A stretch of 64,000 bases of DNA from Odiellus spinosus (lineage: Eukaryota > Arthropoda > Arachnida > Opiliones > Phalangiidae). The notes beneath the pieces were generated by a model. It did not search any database. It was not told the DNA's origin and saw only the letters and a program-made list of their open reading frames with translations. Where the stretch lies: the NCBI GenBank assembly GCA_963920705.1, contig OY987234.1:3627351-3691350 (forward strand), in the 5' to 3' direction. A program made the translations under genes and the position numbers. Shown one piece after another: positions 33,190 through 45,340 of this stretch (positions within the stretch are counted from its first letter, which is position 1; each line of letters begins with the position of its first letter).

Positions 33190-35943
33190 TTATCCACACC
33201 TTCCTCCAACTTTTAATTCAGGTAGCTCCTTGACTCCGTGACGATGATCATAGTTACGCTTCTGGGCTTGATTTTGAATTTGTTGCTTTTTGTGAAGAAG
33301 ATCTACCGCAGGAATAGAGGGTAGTAGCATTGCTGGCGTTGTAGGAAGCGTTGTTCTTAATCTTCGACTCATCAGCATTTGGGCAGGGCTGAATCCATTC
33401 GTTGTTGGAGTTGTTCTATATATGAGCAGTCCTAGCTGGATGTCGTCTGACTTCTTCAGAAGCGATTTTACGATCTTCACTGCTGCTTCAGCCAGGCCAT
33501 TACTTTGAGGATATCTGGGACTGCTTGTAGTAGATCGGAATCCATATTCTCTGGCATATTCTGCAAACTCAGTAGTTCTAGTTGCCGATAAATTAGTACC
33601 GTTGTCACTTCGAATAACTTCTGGGATGCCGTGTCTTGAGAATATTTCCTTGGTGATCTCAATGACAGTTTTCGTAGTTTGATCCTTCATTTTGGCTATT
33701 TCGATATATTTGGAATAATAATCGATCATGACCAGATAGTTTTTACCTGCGTAATATAGAACGTCTGTTGTCACAATTTGCCATGGTCGTTCCGGCAGCT
33801 CTGATGGTATTAGTGGTTCGTGGCGATTGTGTACTTCCTTCAGACATTTTTCGCAGCTTTTGACTTTTTCTTCGATTTCCCGAGATATTCCAGGCCACCA
33901 GATAGATTGCTTCGCACGCTCTCTGCATTTGACGATGCCCAAATGTCCATCATGAATCCTGTTAATTAGTTCTGTACGCATTGCGCTTGGAATAATCAGT
34001 CTGTTTCCTTTCATGAGAATACCGTCCTGAATGGTGATTTCATGTTTGTAAGCGTAATATTCTGCGCATTCATTTTGAACACGTTTCTTTTTGGGCCATC
34101 CATGGTCGTGATAATTCTGCAATGCTCTGCATGTACTGTCGTCTTGTTGGTTTCGAAGAATGTCTGCGAGCTTGGAATCTGTAGTTGGCATGTTCATCAT
34201 GACAAATTGGATATGAGCAGAGATCTCTTGCTGAAGTTCATGATCGTCTACATCTTCCAGAGGTGCTCGTGACAAAGTATCTGCCGCAATTAAGGATTTT
34301 CCTGGTATGTAGAACACTTTGTATGAATATCGCATCATTCGGAGACGTAATCGTTGAAGTCTTGGCGATAGATCATCCAATTGCTTTGACTGTAAAATTG
34401 AAACTAACGGTTGATGATCAGTTTCTAGCCTGATTGTTATCCCAGTAATAAAATCCTGGAAACGTTTACACGCCCAGGTTAATGCAAAGGCCTCTTTTTC
34501 GATCTGCGCGTAGCGTTGTTCCGTTGGGGATAGTGTTTTTGAAGCATAAGCAATCACTTTATGAGTTCCATCGGGTTGCTCTTGTTTAATAAGGGCTCCA
34601 ATTCCATAACTTGACGCATCTGCCGATACTGTGGTAGGCTTCTTGGGATCATATATTCCCAATATCGGTTTACTGGTCAATGTTGTTTTTAGAAATTGAA
34701 ACGCTGCTTCTTGACTTGGACCCCAAGTCCAGGTGTTTTTCGTGCTCAATAGACTGTTCAAGGGTTGGAGTCGTTCAGCCATGCGCGGAATGAATTTTCC
34801 CAGGTAATTGACCATTCCAAGTAGGCGTCGTAACTCTGGTACATTGGAAGGTAGTTTCATCTCTATGATTGCTCGAACTTTCTCGTCATCAGGTCTGATA
34901 CCGGAACCGTCTATGATATGACCCAAGAACCGTATTCTTCTTACTCCAAATTCACATTTCTTCTTGTTTAGTGTTACGCTATTTGCTGCCAGTCTTTGAA
35001 GAACTTTTCTTAAGTTTGCATTATGATCGGCTAAGTCTTTGCCCCAAACTAGAATATCATCCTGTAGGCATACAGCATTAGTAATTCCTTCTATGTAAGC
35101 GGACATCTGACTTTGATAGTGCTCGGATGCTGAGGTCAAACCAAATGGGAGGCAATTACAGCAATATCTTCCAAATGGAGTAATAAAGGTGGTCAGTGGT
35201 ATTAATTCTGGATGTAGAGGTACTTGCCAATATCCTGAATTACAATCCAGTTTTGAATAAATCTGCGCTCCGGCTAAACGTCCTAGTGTGTGGTCTACTG
35301 CTGGGATTTGGTAGAGCTCACGCTGGATATGATTATTCAGTACTGTGAAATCAACACAGATTCGTAAATTCCCGGATTCTTTCATCACGACCACCATCGG
35401 GGCACACCAGTCTGTGGCCTCTTCTATTTTGCTTATGACTCCCAGTTTCGTCATCCGGTTAAGTTCGGCTTCGACTTTTGTCATTAGAGGAATAGCGACT
35501 CTTCTTGGAGTTGTTATTGCGTATGGAACGGCTCCTGGTTTCAGTTTAATTTGGTACTCCCGTTTAACTCGACCCAGTCCTGTAAACAATTTAGGATACT
35601 CTTCGATTGGTTTTATGTCTGATAACTCTGTAAATTGTAGTTCGTTAATTCGCTGGACTACCCCAAGATCTTCACTTGCTCGGCGGCTGAGAAGCGGAAC
35701 TTGCAGTCCAGTTATCACATAGACTTTATCGTGAATTACTGTACTTTCATTTGATAAATCGGCTTGCACCACTCCCACACAGTGGAGTAGAGTTTTTCCA
35801 GGTCCAAAAAGTCGACGGTCTGGTTTCTTCAGCTCTAAATCTTGAAGTAAATTATAAAAAAGTTTCTCTGGGATGGCACATACATCAGCACCAGTGTCTA
35901 TCTTGAATCTAACTTGTTCTCCGTTGATTCCTATTTTTGCCAT
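33190..35943 (-). pseudogene. G2 pol main piece (protease, RT, RNase H, integrase)
   Basis: 917 residues. Protease with a DTGAD core near residue 17, reverse transcriptase (about 130-310, catalytic DD block near 294), RNase H (about 400-510), integrase zinc-binding region (about 625-680) and DDE core (about 690-850). Zinc-knuckle sequence typical of the end of gag lies just upstream at about 36040-36170. The piece ends near the G3 insertion point. Confidence 0.88.
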
Positions 35944-36366
35944 CCATCGATCTTGATTTATGTTATCAGTAACAGCGCCCAGGAAAGTGTCCTCTTCTAT
36001 GCCGTTCGAGGTTTCTTCCGCTGTAATCTCCCGAGTGTAATGTCCTGCTGATCCAAGACATACTCGTTCATAATGACCTGTTCGTTTGCATTTCCGGCAA
36101 ACTGATTTATTCGCTGGACATTTTTCCCGGCTGTGCTTCTCGTTTTTACCACATTTCTTGCATGGAAAGGAAGAATTGTTATTAGCACCATAAGAATTGT
36201 AACTTGCCTTTACCGTGTGGTTATTATCTCTCGAGAACTTTGGATTCCCTTTGGACTTGTAATTTCGAGAGCCTAGCTTCTCTATGATGGCTGGATTTCC
36301 TTCGTTTTGTCTTTCGCCGTGTAATACTTTTTGTTGTCTTCGTATTTCTTCTGCTTGACGAGCTGT

Positions 36367-36705
36367 CTAAATTGCTTTTTCTAGCGTGAGGGTACCATCT
36401 AGCTGCATCTTTTCTGATAGCGCTTTGTCCCGTACTCCTACTACTATTCGATCCCTTAGAAGTTCATCCTGTAATGCTCCATAATTACATTTTTCTATTT
36501 GGGTACGGCATGCCGTTATAAATTCCTCGACTAGCTCTCCATCGTGCTGAATTCTTGAATTAAACGTAGCTCTCTCGTAGATAATATTCTTACGAATAAT
36601 AAAATGATCTTCAAACTTTTGCAAGACTATTGCATAGTCCTTTTTCTCCTCATCATTAGCAAATAGGAATGAGATAAAAATATCGTCGGCTTTATCACCC
36701 ATCAT
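36367..36705 (-). pseudogene. G2 gag piece
   Basis: 112 residues matching the retrotransposon gag middle region (for example FEDHFIIRKNIIYERATFNSR). Part of the broken gag of G2. Confidence 0.75.
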
Positions 36706-36979
36706 GTAGATGATCGCGTTTACTTGTTCCCCCTCCGGCTTGGAGCTTAGGCCAGATGCAAATCGAAAGCGCTCGAACCGTCGTCACCACTTCGGCCATT
36801 CATTCGGGCTAGAGAAATTGAAAGGCTCTGGCGTATTTACTTGAAACGAAGCTTGGTTCTGCTGCATGATTCTGATGTTCTGAAGCCTTGGCGTACGATG
36901 TCACACTCGCGATTCCTAGAAATACCGCAGGTAACAAATTTACGGAGATAAAGGTTCGACTATAACTCTTCTGACACCA

Positions 36980-37160
36980 TGTTTTGTATGTTGTTTAACT
37001 ATACAAAGTTAATTCTAAAATAATATAAAACTTTATTATAAGAGATCTACATGAGAGAGCCCGACGTCATCTGAAGCCCTAGATATTCTAGCAGACGCTT
37101 TTATACTTTAAGACATAGATATAGGGGCTGTACATAAGACTATATTTACATAATTACACA
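36980..37160 (-). repeat. 5' LTR of G2
   Basis: 181 bp. Followed on the minus strand by the primer-binding-site candidate. Confidence 0.95.
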
Positions 37161-37226
37161 TGCGCGGATTTGTTACGAGGTGCCGCTTTCGTCGTTCTTA
37201 TTCTAAACTAAGCGTAGTGGATAAAT
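37161..37226. other. short anonymous stretch right of G2
   Basis: 66 bp starting with the TGCGC target duplication of G2. No feature seen. Confidence 0.7.
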
Positions 37227-37606
37227 AGGATCCCTCCTAGTTCCGCGAATTGGAACACGGCCGTCGCGCCCACACCCGGCCGACTCGCAGGGCCCGCCTG
37301 GGCCCTGGCAGCTCCCTCTGCCATTGAGTCGGTCTTGTTGGGTCACGATTACATTCCTGGGGCTGTATGGCACTGCTGTGTGGGTTCTGGTCGCCAACCC
37401 ATATACCTTTCCTTCTGCTGCCTTAGCCTCATCACGTGTGTGCGGGTGTACTGGTCTGGGTTTCTTCGGTTCCCGCTCTTTGGCCTTGCTTCCCGTTCAG
37501 GGCACGGTTTCGCGTGCGGCACTTTAGGGACAAATGATGCAGCCGCCGGATTGGCGGGGGTGTAGTGTACTAGTTTACGGAGCACCCTCTTAACAATCAA
37601 AACTGA
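37227..37606 (+). mobile_element. second copy of the non-LTR or SINE-like element, 5'-truncated
   Basis: Matches 29342-29720 at roughly 85-90 percent by eye, starting at AGGATCC and ending CAATCAAAACTGATG. It lacks the first 77 bp or so of the other copy. It is followed by ATAAATGGATGG; the sequence before it reads GGATAAAT, a possible short target duplication. Older than the copy in G3 is not required; the two have diverged independently. Confidence 0.78.
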
Positions 37607-38723
37607 TGAATAAATGGATGGAAACAAAGAAAGAGTCATCATATTATTTGTAACGGCAAATTCGGACTTTATTTATATTTTCCTATATAACCTTTAAAAT
37701 CTTTGACTCCTACCCTTTAATTCGTAAATACTTTTATTTGTAAACGGCAGAGATTCCCCCCAGGACAATTACAGTCGTAGGATGTTTTTTCTTTTAGGTT
37801 TTCCGATACGCGTATCTAGCTAGCGCGAGGTCGGAGGTTAGAGTTGTAATGGTTTTTCTTGCACATGGGCTTCCTTTTTTTACAAATCGGTCCCATGTGT
37901 ACTCAATTTTAAGAAAACTTTAAATTCCTTTTACTTGCCATGCCCGCGTATGCCGCGGCATGGTACCAATTATATATTTTTCTACTTACTGGTATCCTGA
38001 GGTTGGACTGGAGACTTAAAAGCGAGAGGTCAAAATTTTTAAATTGAATTTAAATCTACGGAGTAAGAAAAAGGCTCGATCGCCTCATAGGAAAACGAGT
38101 GAGTTCAAAGCTATTTTAAAAGGGTACCAGTTAATTAGGTCAAAACTATTAATCTAATAGCCCATGAGGTGCACCATGGCAGATCAGTATTTATTAAGTG
38201 TTGTTAATAATTTTCATTAACCGGCAAATAAACTGAATGGTTTCATTTTAAATCTAAGAGAAAAATGAAAATTAAACGGTATAAACCATCAAAATGAAAA
38301 CAACGGCTTAAGCGATGTTAATATTCAACTAAATCGAAAGAACTTCTGAATTAAACTGTGTGAAATGAAATTTAAGAACTATAGTTTTATGCTGAGAATA
38401 TTGACGTGTTCGTTCTGCGGGAGCTCGAGGGAATATTTTTGAATATGGCAAAAACAAGAACTTAATCAATTTACTTTTAAAAAGATCAAATAACGTGCTG
38501 CGATCGAGATTAAAAAAGATTTCGCGCGCACCATAGGATATTTAATCTTAAACCACAGTTATAGGGCGTCATAATTTAGAACAACAATAACCGATTATAA
38601 AGTTTGTACAATATAAAAAAATCATATATATTAAATCATTTCAATTTAAACTTGTAAATTTGCAATTTTAATTACCTACCACTAAATAAAAAAAAATGGG
38701 TTAATTTTTCCAAAAGCAAACAC
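37607..38723. other. anonymous AT-rich DNA
   Basis: No gene or known repeat recognised. A short inverted repeat (CCATGCC ... GGCATGG, about 37940-37963) is the only local structure noted. Confidence 0.6.
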
Positions 38724-38930
38724 TAATTATACAAAAACCTTGTTTTGCTTCGCACTTCAAAAAAGTGCATTTATAGGTAAGAATATCAAACCCCCTTAGG
38801 GACAGAAATTATAAATTATCGTTGAAAGAAATATGAATGTCACAGTCTACGAAATCAGAAAGCTATAACGAAATAATTAATATGAATAAAAAAATTACAT
38901 ATAAATTCGGCCTATCGAAACTTTAATTTA
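38724..38930 (+). repeat. left inverted repeat of the foldback element
   Basis: Pairs with 39313-39520. Includes the short landmark GTGCATTTATAGGTAAG. Confidence 0.85.
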
Positions 38931-39312
38931 TGTAGAAGTCATTCGTAGAAATCACTCTTGGAAAGGGTAACTTAAAGCCTACTATACGTTTAATGGTAGA
39001 ATTGCGTAATACCAATTAGTTAAAGCTGGCGCTTTTGAAATGTTTAGTTCTTAGGGTGAAGAATTATAGTTCCTTAAGAGGGGTTGCCGTTTGGATGGCA
39101 CTCGAGATTTTGAGCATGTTTCACCACGGGGTATACACTAACAAACCTTTACTTGTGCCTTATCGTCACCTGACACCTCTGCCAAGTTTAGTTGATTCTT
39201 ACTTTTTCCGTTCTCCTAGACTTTGGTGATATCTTATGGTGATGGTTGCAGTTTCCAGCTTGTAAAAGCAAACACTGGGTTTTTTAGAACCTTTAAATTC
39301 TTTAACTCTATA

Positions 39313-39520
39313 TAATTTAAAGTTTCGATAGGCCGAATTTATATATAATTTTTTTATTCATATTAATTATTTCATTATAGCTTTCTGATTTCTTAGACTG
39401 TGACATTCATATTTCTTTCAACGATAATTTATAATTTCTGTCCCTTCACGGGTTTGATATTCTTACCTATAAATGCACTTTTTTGAAGTGCGAAGCAAAA
39501 CAACGTTTTTGTATAATTTA
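39313..39520 (-). repeat. right inverted repeat of the foldback element
   Basis: Reverse complement of 38724-38930 with a few differences. Confidence 0.85.
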
Positions 39521-39558
39521 GATAAGAGATAATATACTACATAATAACTTCGATTATT

Positions 39559-39575
39559 ACCCTAAGCGAGTATTA
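39559..39575. repeat. 17-bp direct repeat, right border of island
   Basis: Same 17 bases as 20916-20932. Confidence 0.7.
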
Positions 39576-39595
39576 TACCACTAAACCAACGGACC
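39559..39595 (-). pseudogene. 5' half of a tRNA-Pro(AGG) copy at the island border
   Basis: Contains the acceptor 5' strand, D arm and anticodon region only; the sequence changes to unrelated AT-rich DNA at 39558. The matching 3' half ends at 20932 on the other side of the island, with 17 bp shared by both halves. Confidence 0.9.
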
Positions 39596-40193
39596 GTTGT
39601 TGTGAAGAACCCCATCGGTCAGCTTACATTTCAGAAGATAGTTACAAATCGATGCCCAGAAGTAAACATGATTCATGGTACATATCTATGAGTCCGTTTT
39701 GGAATCTAACCCGGGACCATTCGCACCCAAAGCGAGTATTATACCACTAAACCAACGGACCCTTAATGTGTTGAACCCCATCGGTCAGCTTACATTTCAG
39801 AAGATAGTTACAAATCGATGCCCAGAAGTAAACATGATTCATGGTACATATCTATGAGTCCGTTTTGGAATCTAACCCGGGACCATTCGCACCCAAAGCG
39901 AGTATTATACCACTAAACCAACGGACCCTTAATGTATTGAACCCCATCGGTCAGCTTACATTTCAGAAGATAGTTACAATAAGGTGCCCAAAATTAAACA
40001 AGATTCATGATTATGACACAAAACGACGGGTCTGTCCGGGAATCGAACCCGGGACCACTCGCACCCTAAGCGAGTATTATACCACTATACCAACGGACCC
40101 TTCATGTGTTGAACCCCATCGGTCAGCTTACATTTCTGAAGATATTTACAATAAGATGCCCAGAACTAAACATGATTCCTAGTACAAAACGAC

Positions 40194-40265
40194 GGGTCCG
40201 TCCGGGAATCGAACCCGGGACCACTCGCACCCTAAGCGAGTATTATACCACTAAACCAACGGACC
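40194..40265 (-). tRNA. tRNA-Pro(AGG), consensus copy
   Basis: First consensus copy of array B. T4 at 40186-40189. Followed one unit later by another (40360). Confidence 0.93.
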
Positions 40266-40359
40266 CTTAATGTGTTGAGCCACATCGGTCAGCTTACATT
40301 TCTGAAGATATTTACAATAAGATGCCCAGAACTAAACATGATTCCTAGTACAAAACGAC

Positions 40360-40431
40360 GGGTCCGTCCGGGAATCGAACCCGGGACCACTCGCACCCTA
40401 AGCGAGTATTATACCACTAAACCAACGGACC
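40360..40431 (-). tRNA. tRNA-Pro(AGG), consensus copy
   Basis: T4 at 40352-40355. Spacer carries the ATTTCTGAAGATATTTAC variant typical of array B. Confidence 0.93.
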
Positions 40432-41022
40432 CTTAATGTGTTGGACCCCATTGGTCAGCTTACATTTCAGAAGATAGTTACAATAAGGTGCCCAAAATTA
40501 AACAAGATTCATGATTATGATACAAAACGACGGGTCTGTCCGGGAATCGAACCCGGGACCACTCGCACCCTAAGCGAGTATTATACCACTAAAGCAACGG
40601 ACCCTTAATGTGTTGAACCCCATCGGTCAGCTTACATTTCTGAAGATATTTACAATAAGATGCATAGAACTAAACATGATTCCTAGTACAAAACGACGGG
40701 TCCGTCCGGGAATCGAACTAGGGACCACTCGCACCCAAAGCGAGTATTATACCACTAAACCAACGGACCGTTATTGTGGTGAACCCCATCGATCAGCTTA
40801 CATTTCAGAAGATAGTTACAAATAGATGCCCATAAGTAAACATGATTCATGGTACAAATCAATGAGTCCGTGTTGGAATATAACCCGGGACCATTCGCAC
40901 CCAAAGCGAGTATTATACCACTAAACCAACGGAGCTTTATTGTGGTGAATACCCTCGGTCAGCTTACATTTCAAATGATAGTTACAAAAAGTTTCCCTTA
41001 ATAAAGCATGTTACAAAACGAC

Positions 41023-41094
41023 GGGTCCGTCCGGGAATCGAACCCGGGACAACTCGCACCCTAAGCGAGTATTATACCACTAAACCAACGGACC
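41023..41094 (-). tRNA. tRNA-Pro(AGG), one variable-loop change
   Basis: Variable loop TTGTC for TGGTC; otherwise consensus. The same change recurs in a different spacer context at 55126, 62756 and 63609, so it has either arisen twice or been moved by conversion. Confidence 0.82.
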
Positions 41095-41999
41095 CTTGAT
41101 GAGCTGACCCCCATCGGTCAGCTTACATTTCAGAAGATATTTACAATAAGATGCTCAGAACTAAACATGATTCCTAGTACAAAACGACGGGTCCGTCCGG
41201 GAATCGAACCCGGGACCACTCGCACCCTATTATACCACTAAACCAACGGACCCTTGCTGTGTTGAACCCCATCGGTCACCTTACATTTCAGAAGATAGTT
41301 ACAATAAGATGCCCAGAACTATACATGATTCCTAGTACAAAACGACGGGTCCGTCCGGGAATCTAACCTGGGACCATTCGCACCCAAAGCGAGTATTATA
41401 GCTCTAATCTAACGGACCCTTGCTGTGATGAACCCCATCGGTCAGCTTACATTTCAGAAGATAGTTACAATAACGTGCCCAAAATTAAACAAGATTCATG
41501 ATTATGATACAAAACTACGGGTCCGTCCAGAATTCGAACCCGGGACCACTCGCACCCAAAGCGAGTATTATACCACTAAACCAACGGACCGTTATTGTGG
41601 TGAATACCCTCGGTCAGCTTACATTTCAAATGATAGTTACAAAAAGATTCCCTAAATTAAGCATGATACAAAACGACAGGTCCGTCCGGGAGTCGAACCC
41701 GGGACCACTCGCACCCTAAGCGAGTATTATACCACTAAACCATCGGACCCCTGATGTGTTGAACCCCATTGGTCAGCTTACATTTCAGAAGATATTTACA
41801 ATAAGATGATTCCTAGTACAAAACGACGGGTCCGTCCGGTAATCGAACCCGTGACCACTCGCACCCAAAGCGAGTATTATACCACTAACCCAACGGACCC
41901 TTGCTGTGTTGAACCCCATTGGTCAGCTTACATTTCAGAAGATAGTTCAAATAAGGTGCCCAAAATTAAACAAGATTCATGATTATGATACAAAACGAC

Positions 42000-42071
42000 G
42001 GGTCCGTCCGGGAATCGAACCCGGGACCACTCGCACCCTAAGCGAGTATTATACCACTAAACCAACGGACC
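42000..42071 (-). tRNA. tRNA-Pro(AGG), consensus copy
   Basis: T4 at 41992-41995. GATTATGATAC spacer type. Confidence 0.93.
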
Positions 42072-42165
42072 CTTAATGTGTTGAACCCCATCGGTCAGCT
42101 TACATTTCTGAAGATATTTACAATAAGATGCCCAGAACTAAACATGATTCCTAGTACAAAACGAC

Positions 42166-42237
42166 GGGTCCGTCCGGGAATCGAACCCGGGACCACTCGC
42201 ACCCTAAGCGAGTATTATACCACTAAACCAACGGACC
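42166..42237 (-). tRNA. tRNA-Pro(AGG), consensus copy
   Basis: T4 at 42158-42161. Exactly 166 bp from the preceding copy. Confidence 0.93.
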
Positions 42238-43177
42238 CTTAATGTGTTGGACCCCATCGGTCAGCTTACATTTCAGAAGATAGTTACAATAAGGTGAACA
42301 AAATTAAACAAGATTCATGATTATGATACAAAACGACGGGTCCGTCCGGGAATCGAACCCTGGACCACTCGCACCCTAAGCGAGTATTATACCACTAAAC
42401 CAACGGACCCTTGTTGTGAAAAACCCCATCGATCAGCTTACATTTCAGAAGATAGTTACAATAAGGTGCCCAAAATTAAACAAGATTCATGGTTATGATA
42501 CAAAACGACGGTTCCGTCCGGGAATCGAACCCGGGTCCACTCGCACCCAAAGCGAGTATTATACCACTAAACCAACGGACCGATATTGTGGTGAACCCCA
42601 TCGTCAGCTTACATTTCAGAAGATAATTACAAATAGATGCCCAGAAGTAAACATGATTCATGGTACAAATCTATGAGTCCGTGTTGGAATCTAACCCGGG
42701 ACCATTCGCACCCAATTGAGTATTATACCACTAAACCAACGGACCGTTATTGTGGTGAACCCCATCGATCAGCATACATTTCAGAAGATAGTTACAAATA
42801 GATGCCCAGAAGTAAACATGATTCATGGTACAATTCTATGAGTCCGTGTTGGAATCTAACCCGGGACCATTCGCACCCAAAGCGAGTATTATACCACTAA
42901 ACCAACGGAGCGTTATTGTGGTGAACCCCATCGGTCAGCTTACATTTCAGAAGATATTTACAATAAGATGCCCAGAACTAAACATGATTCCTAGTACAAA
43001 ACGACGGGTCCGTCCGGGAATCGAACCCGGGACCACTAGCACCCAAAGCGAGTATTATACCACTAAACCAACGGACCCTTGCTGTGTTGAACCCCATTGG
43101 TCAGCTTACATTTCAGAAGATAGTTACAATAAGGTGCCCAAAATTAAACAAGATTCATGATTATGATACAAAACGAC

Positions 43178-43249
43178 GGGTCCGTCCGGGAATCGAACCC
43201 GGGACCACTCGCACCCTAAGCGAGTATTATACCACTAAACCAACGGACC
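43178..43249 (-). tRNA. tRNA-Pro(AGG), consensus copy
   Basis: T4 at 43170-43173. Lies between a TGG copy with an anticodon-stem change (43006-43077) and a diverged TGG copy (43350). Confidence 0.93.
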
Positions 43250-44006
43250 CTTATTGTGAAGAACCCCATCGGTAAGCTTACATTTCAGAAGATAGTTACA
43301 ATAAGGTGCCCAAAATTAAACAAGATTCATGGTTATGATACAAAACGACGGGTCCGTCCGGGAATCGAACCCGGGACCACTCACACCCAAAGCGAGTTTT
43401 ATACCACTAAACCAACGGACCGTTATTGTGGTGAACCCCATCGATCAGCTTACATTTCAGAAGATAGTTACAAATAGATGCCCAAAAGTAAACATGATTC
43501 ATGGTACAAATCTATGATTCCGTGTTGGAATCTAACCCGGGACCACTCGCACCCTAAGCGAGTATTATTCCACTAAACCAACGGAGCGTTATTGTGGTGA
43601 ATACCCTCGGTCAGCTTACATTTCAGAAGATATTTACAATAAGATGCCCAGAACTAAACATGATTCCTAGTACAAAACGACGGTTCCGTCCTGGAATCGA
43701 ACCCGGAACCACTCGCACCCTAAGCGAGTATTATACCACTAAACCAACGGACCCTACCTGTGTTGAACCCCATCGGTCAGCTTACATTTCAGAAGATAGC
43801 TACAAATAGATGCCCATAAGTAAACATGATTCATGGTACAAATCAATGAGTCCGTGTTGGAATCTAACCCGGGACCATTCGCACCCAAAGCGAGTATTAT
43901 ACCACTAAACCAACGGAGCGTTATTGTGGTGAATACCCTCGGTCAGCTTACATTTCAAATGATGGTTACAAAAAGTTTCCCTTAATAAAGCATGATACAA
44001 AACGAC

Positions 44007-44078
44007 GGGTCCGTCCGGGATTCGAACCCGGGACCACTCGCACCCTAAGCGAGTATTATACCACTAAACCAACGGACC
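44007..44078 (-). tRNA. tRNA-Pro(AGG), T loop TTCGAAT
   Basis: One change at T-loop position 59, a variable site in eukaryotic tRNAs. B box still fits its pattern. Likely functional. Confidence 0.85.
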
Positions 44079-44172
44079 CTTGATGTGATGAACCCCATCG
44101 GTCAGCTTACATTTCAGAAGATAATTACAATAAGATGCTCAGAACTAAACATGATTCCTAGTACAAAACGAC

Positions 44173-44244
44173 GGGTCCGTCCGGGAATCGAACCCGGGAC
44201 CACTCGCACCCTAAGCGAGTATTATACCACTAAACCAACGGACC
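44173..44244 (-). tRNA. tRNA-Pro(AGG), consensus copy
   Basis: T4 at 44165-44168. Starts the most homogeneous stretch of AGG units (44.2-46.2 kb). Confidence 0.93.
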
Positions 44245-44670
44245 CTTAATGTGTTGAACCACATCGGTCAGCTTACATTTCTGAAGATATTTACAATAAG
44301 ATGCCAAGAACTAAACATGATTCCTAGTACAAAACGACGGGTCCGTCCGATAACCGAACCCGGGACCACTCGCACCCTAAGCGAGTATTATACCACTAAA
44401 CCAACGGACCCTTAATGTGTTGAACCCCATCGGTCAGCTTACATTTCTGAAGATATTTACAATAAGATGCCCAGAACTAAACATGATTCCTAGTACAAAA
44501 CGACGGGTCCGTCCGGGAATCGTACCCGGGACCACTCGCACCCTAAGCGAGTATTATACCACTAAACCAACGGACCCTTAATGTGTTGAACCACATCGGT
44601 CAGCTTACATTTCTGAAGATATTTACAATAAGATGCCCAGAACTAAACATGATTCCTAGTACGAAACGAC

Positions 44671-44742
44671 GGGTCCGTCCGGGAATCGAACCCGGGACCA
44701 CTCGCACCCTAAGCGAGTATTATACCACTAAACCAACGGACC
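44671..44742 (-). tRNA. tRNA-Pro(AGG), consensus body, weakened terminator
   Basis: The 72-nt gene equals the consensus, but the downstream run is GTCGTTTCGT on the minus strand, leaving only three T. Pol III would be expected to read further into the spacer. The same spacer change is seen before the copy at 46005-46076. Confidence 0.88.
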
Positions 44743-44842
44743 CTTAATGTCTTGAACCCCATCGGTCAGCTTACATTTCAGAAGATAGTTACAAAAAGGT
44801 GCCCAAATTTAAACAAGGTTCATGATTATGATACAAAACGAC

Positions 44843-44914
44843 GGGTCCGTCCGGGAATCGAACCCGGGACCACTCGCACCCTAAGCGAGTATTATACCAC
44901 TAAACCAACGGACC
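44843..44914 (-). tRNA. tRNA-Pro(AGG), consensus copy
   Basis: T4 at 44835-44838. Confidence 0.93.
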
Positions 44915-45174
44915 CTTAATGTGTTGAACCCCATCGGTCAGCTTACATTTCTGAAGATATTTACAATAAGATGCCCAGAACTAAACATGATTCCTAGTAC
45001 AAAACGACGGGTCCGTCCGGGAATCGAACCCGGGACCTCTCGCACCCTAAGCGAGTATTATACCACTAAACCAACGGACCCTTAATGTGTTGAACCCCAT
45101 CGGTCAGCTTACATTTCTGAAGATATTTACAATAAGATGCCCAGAACTAAACATGATTCCTAGTACAAAACGAC

Positions 45175-45246
45175 GGGTCCGTCCGGGAATCGAACCCGGG
45201 ACCACTCGCACCCTAAGCGAGTATTATACCACTAAACCAACGGACC
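45175..45246 (-). tRNA. tRNA-Pro(AGG), consensus copy
   Basis: T4 at 45167-45170. Neighbour one unit away at 45341. Confidence 0.93.
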
Positions 45247-45340
45247 CTTAATGTGTTGAACCACATCGGTCAGCTTACATTTCTGAAGATATTTACAATA
45301 AGATGCCCAGAACTAAACATGATTCCTAGTACAAAACGAC

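Larger units (their letters stand above)
27962..37160 (-). mobile_element. Ty3/Gypsy LTR retrotransposon G2, interrupted by G3
   Basis: 9.2 kb including a 4.56-kb nested element, so about 4.6 kb of its own. LTRs of 181 bp start TGT and end ACA on the minus strand and look identical. A perfect 5-bp target duplication TGCGC flanks it (27957-27961 and 37161-37165). A primer-binding-site candidate TGGTGTCAGAAGA follows the 5' LTR. The pol part has protease, RT, RNase H and integrase of the K02A2.6/Mag type. The element is broken: it is split near the end of pol by G3 and has about one or two further breaks in the gag part. Identical LTRs indicate a very recent insertion. Confidence 0.92.
38724..39520. 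mobile_element. foldback/MITE-like element with long inverted repeats
   Basis: About 800 bp. The ends (38724-38930 and 39313-39520) are inverted copies of each other, about 207 bp long and roughly 95 percent identical by eye, starting AATTATACAAAAAC. The 380-bp centre has no open frame with similarity. TA sits at both outer ends, which could be a TA target duplication as used by Tc1/mariner-type transposases. No transposase is present, so it would be non-autonomous. Confidence 0.8.

Noticed and set aside
37607-38723. Possible host exon in the AT-rich stretch
   Set aside because: No long open frame, splice pattern or recognisable similarity was found.
38724-39520. LTR or stem of a known miRNA gene
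   Set aside because: The inverted repeats are about 207 bp with a 380-bp centre, far too large for a miRNA hairpin, and they are inverted, not direct as LTRs are.
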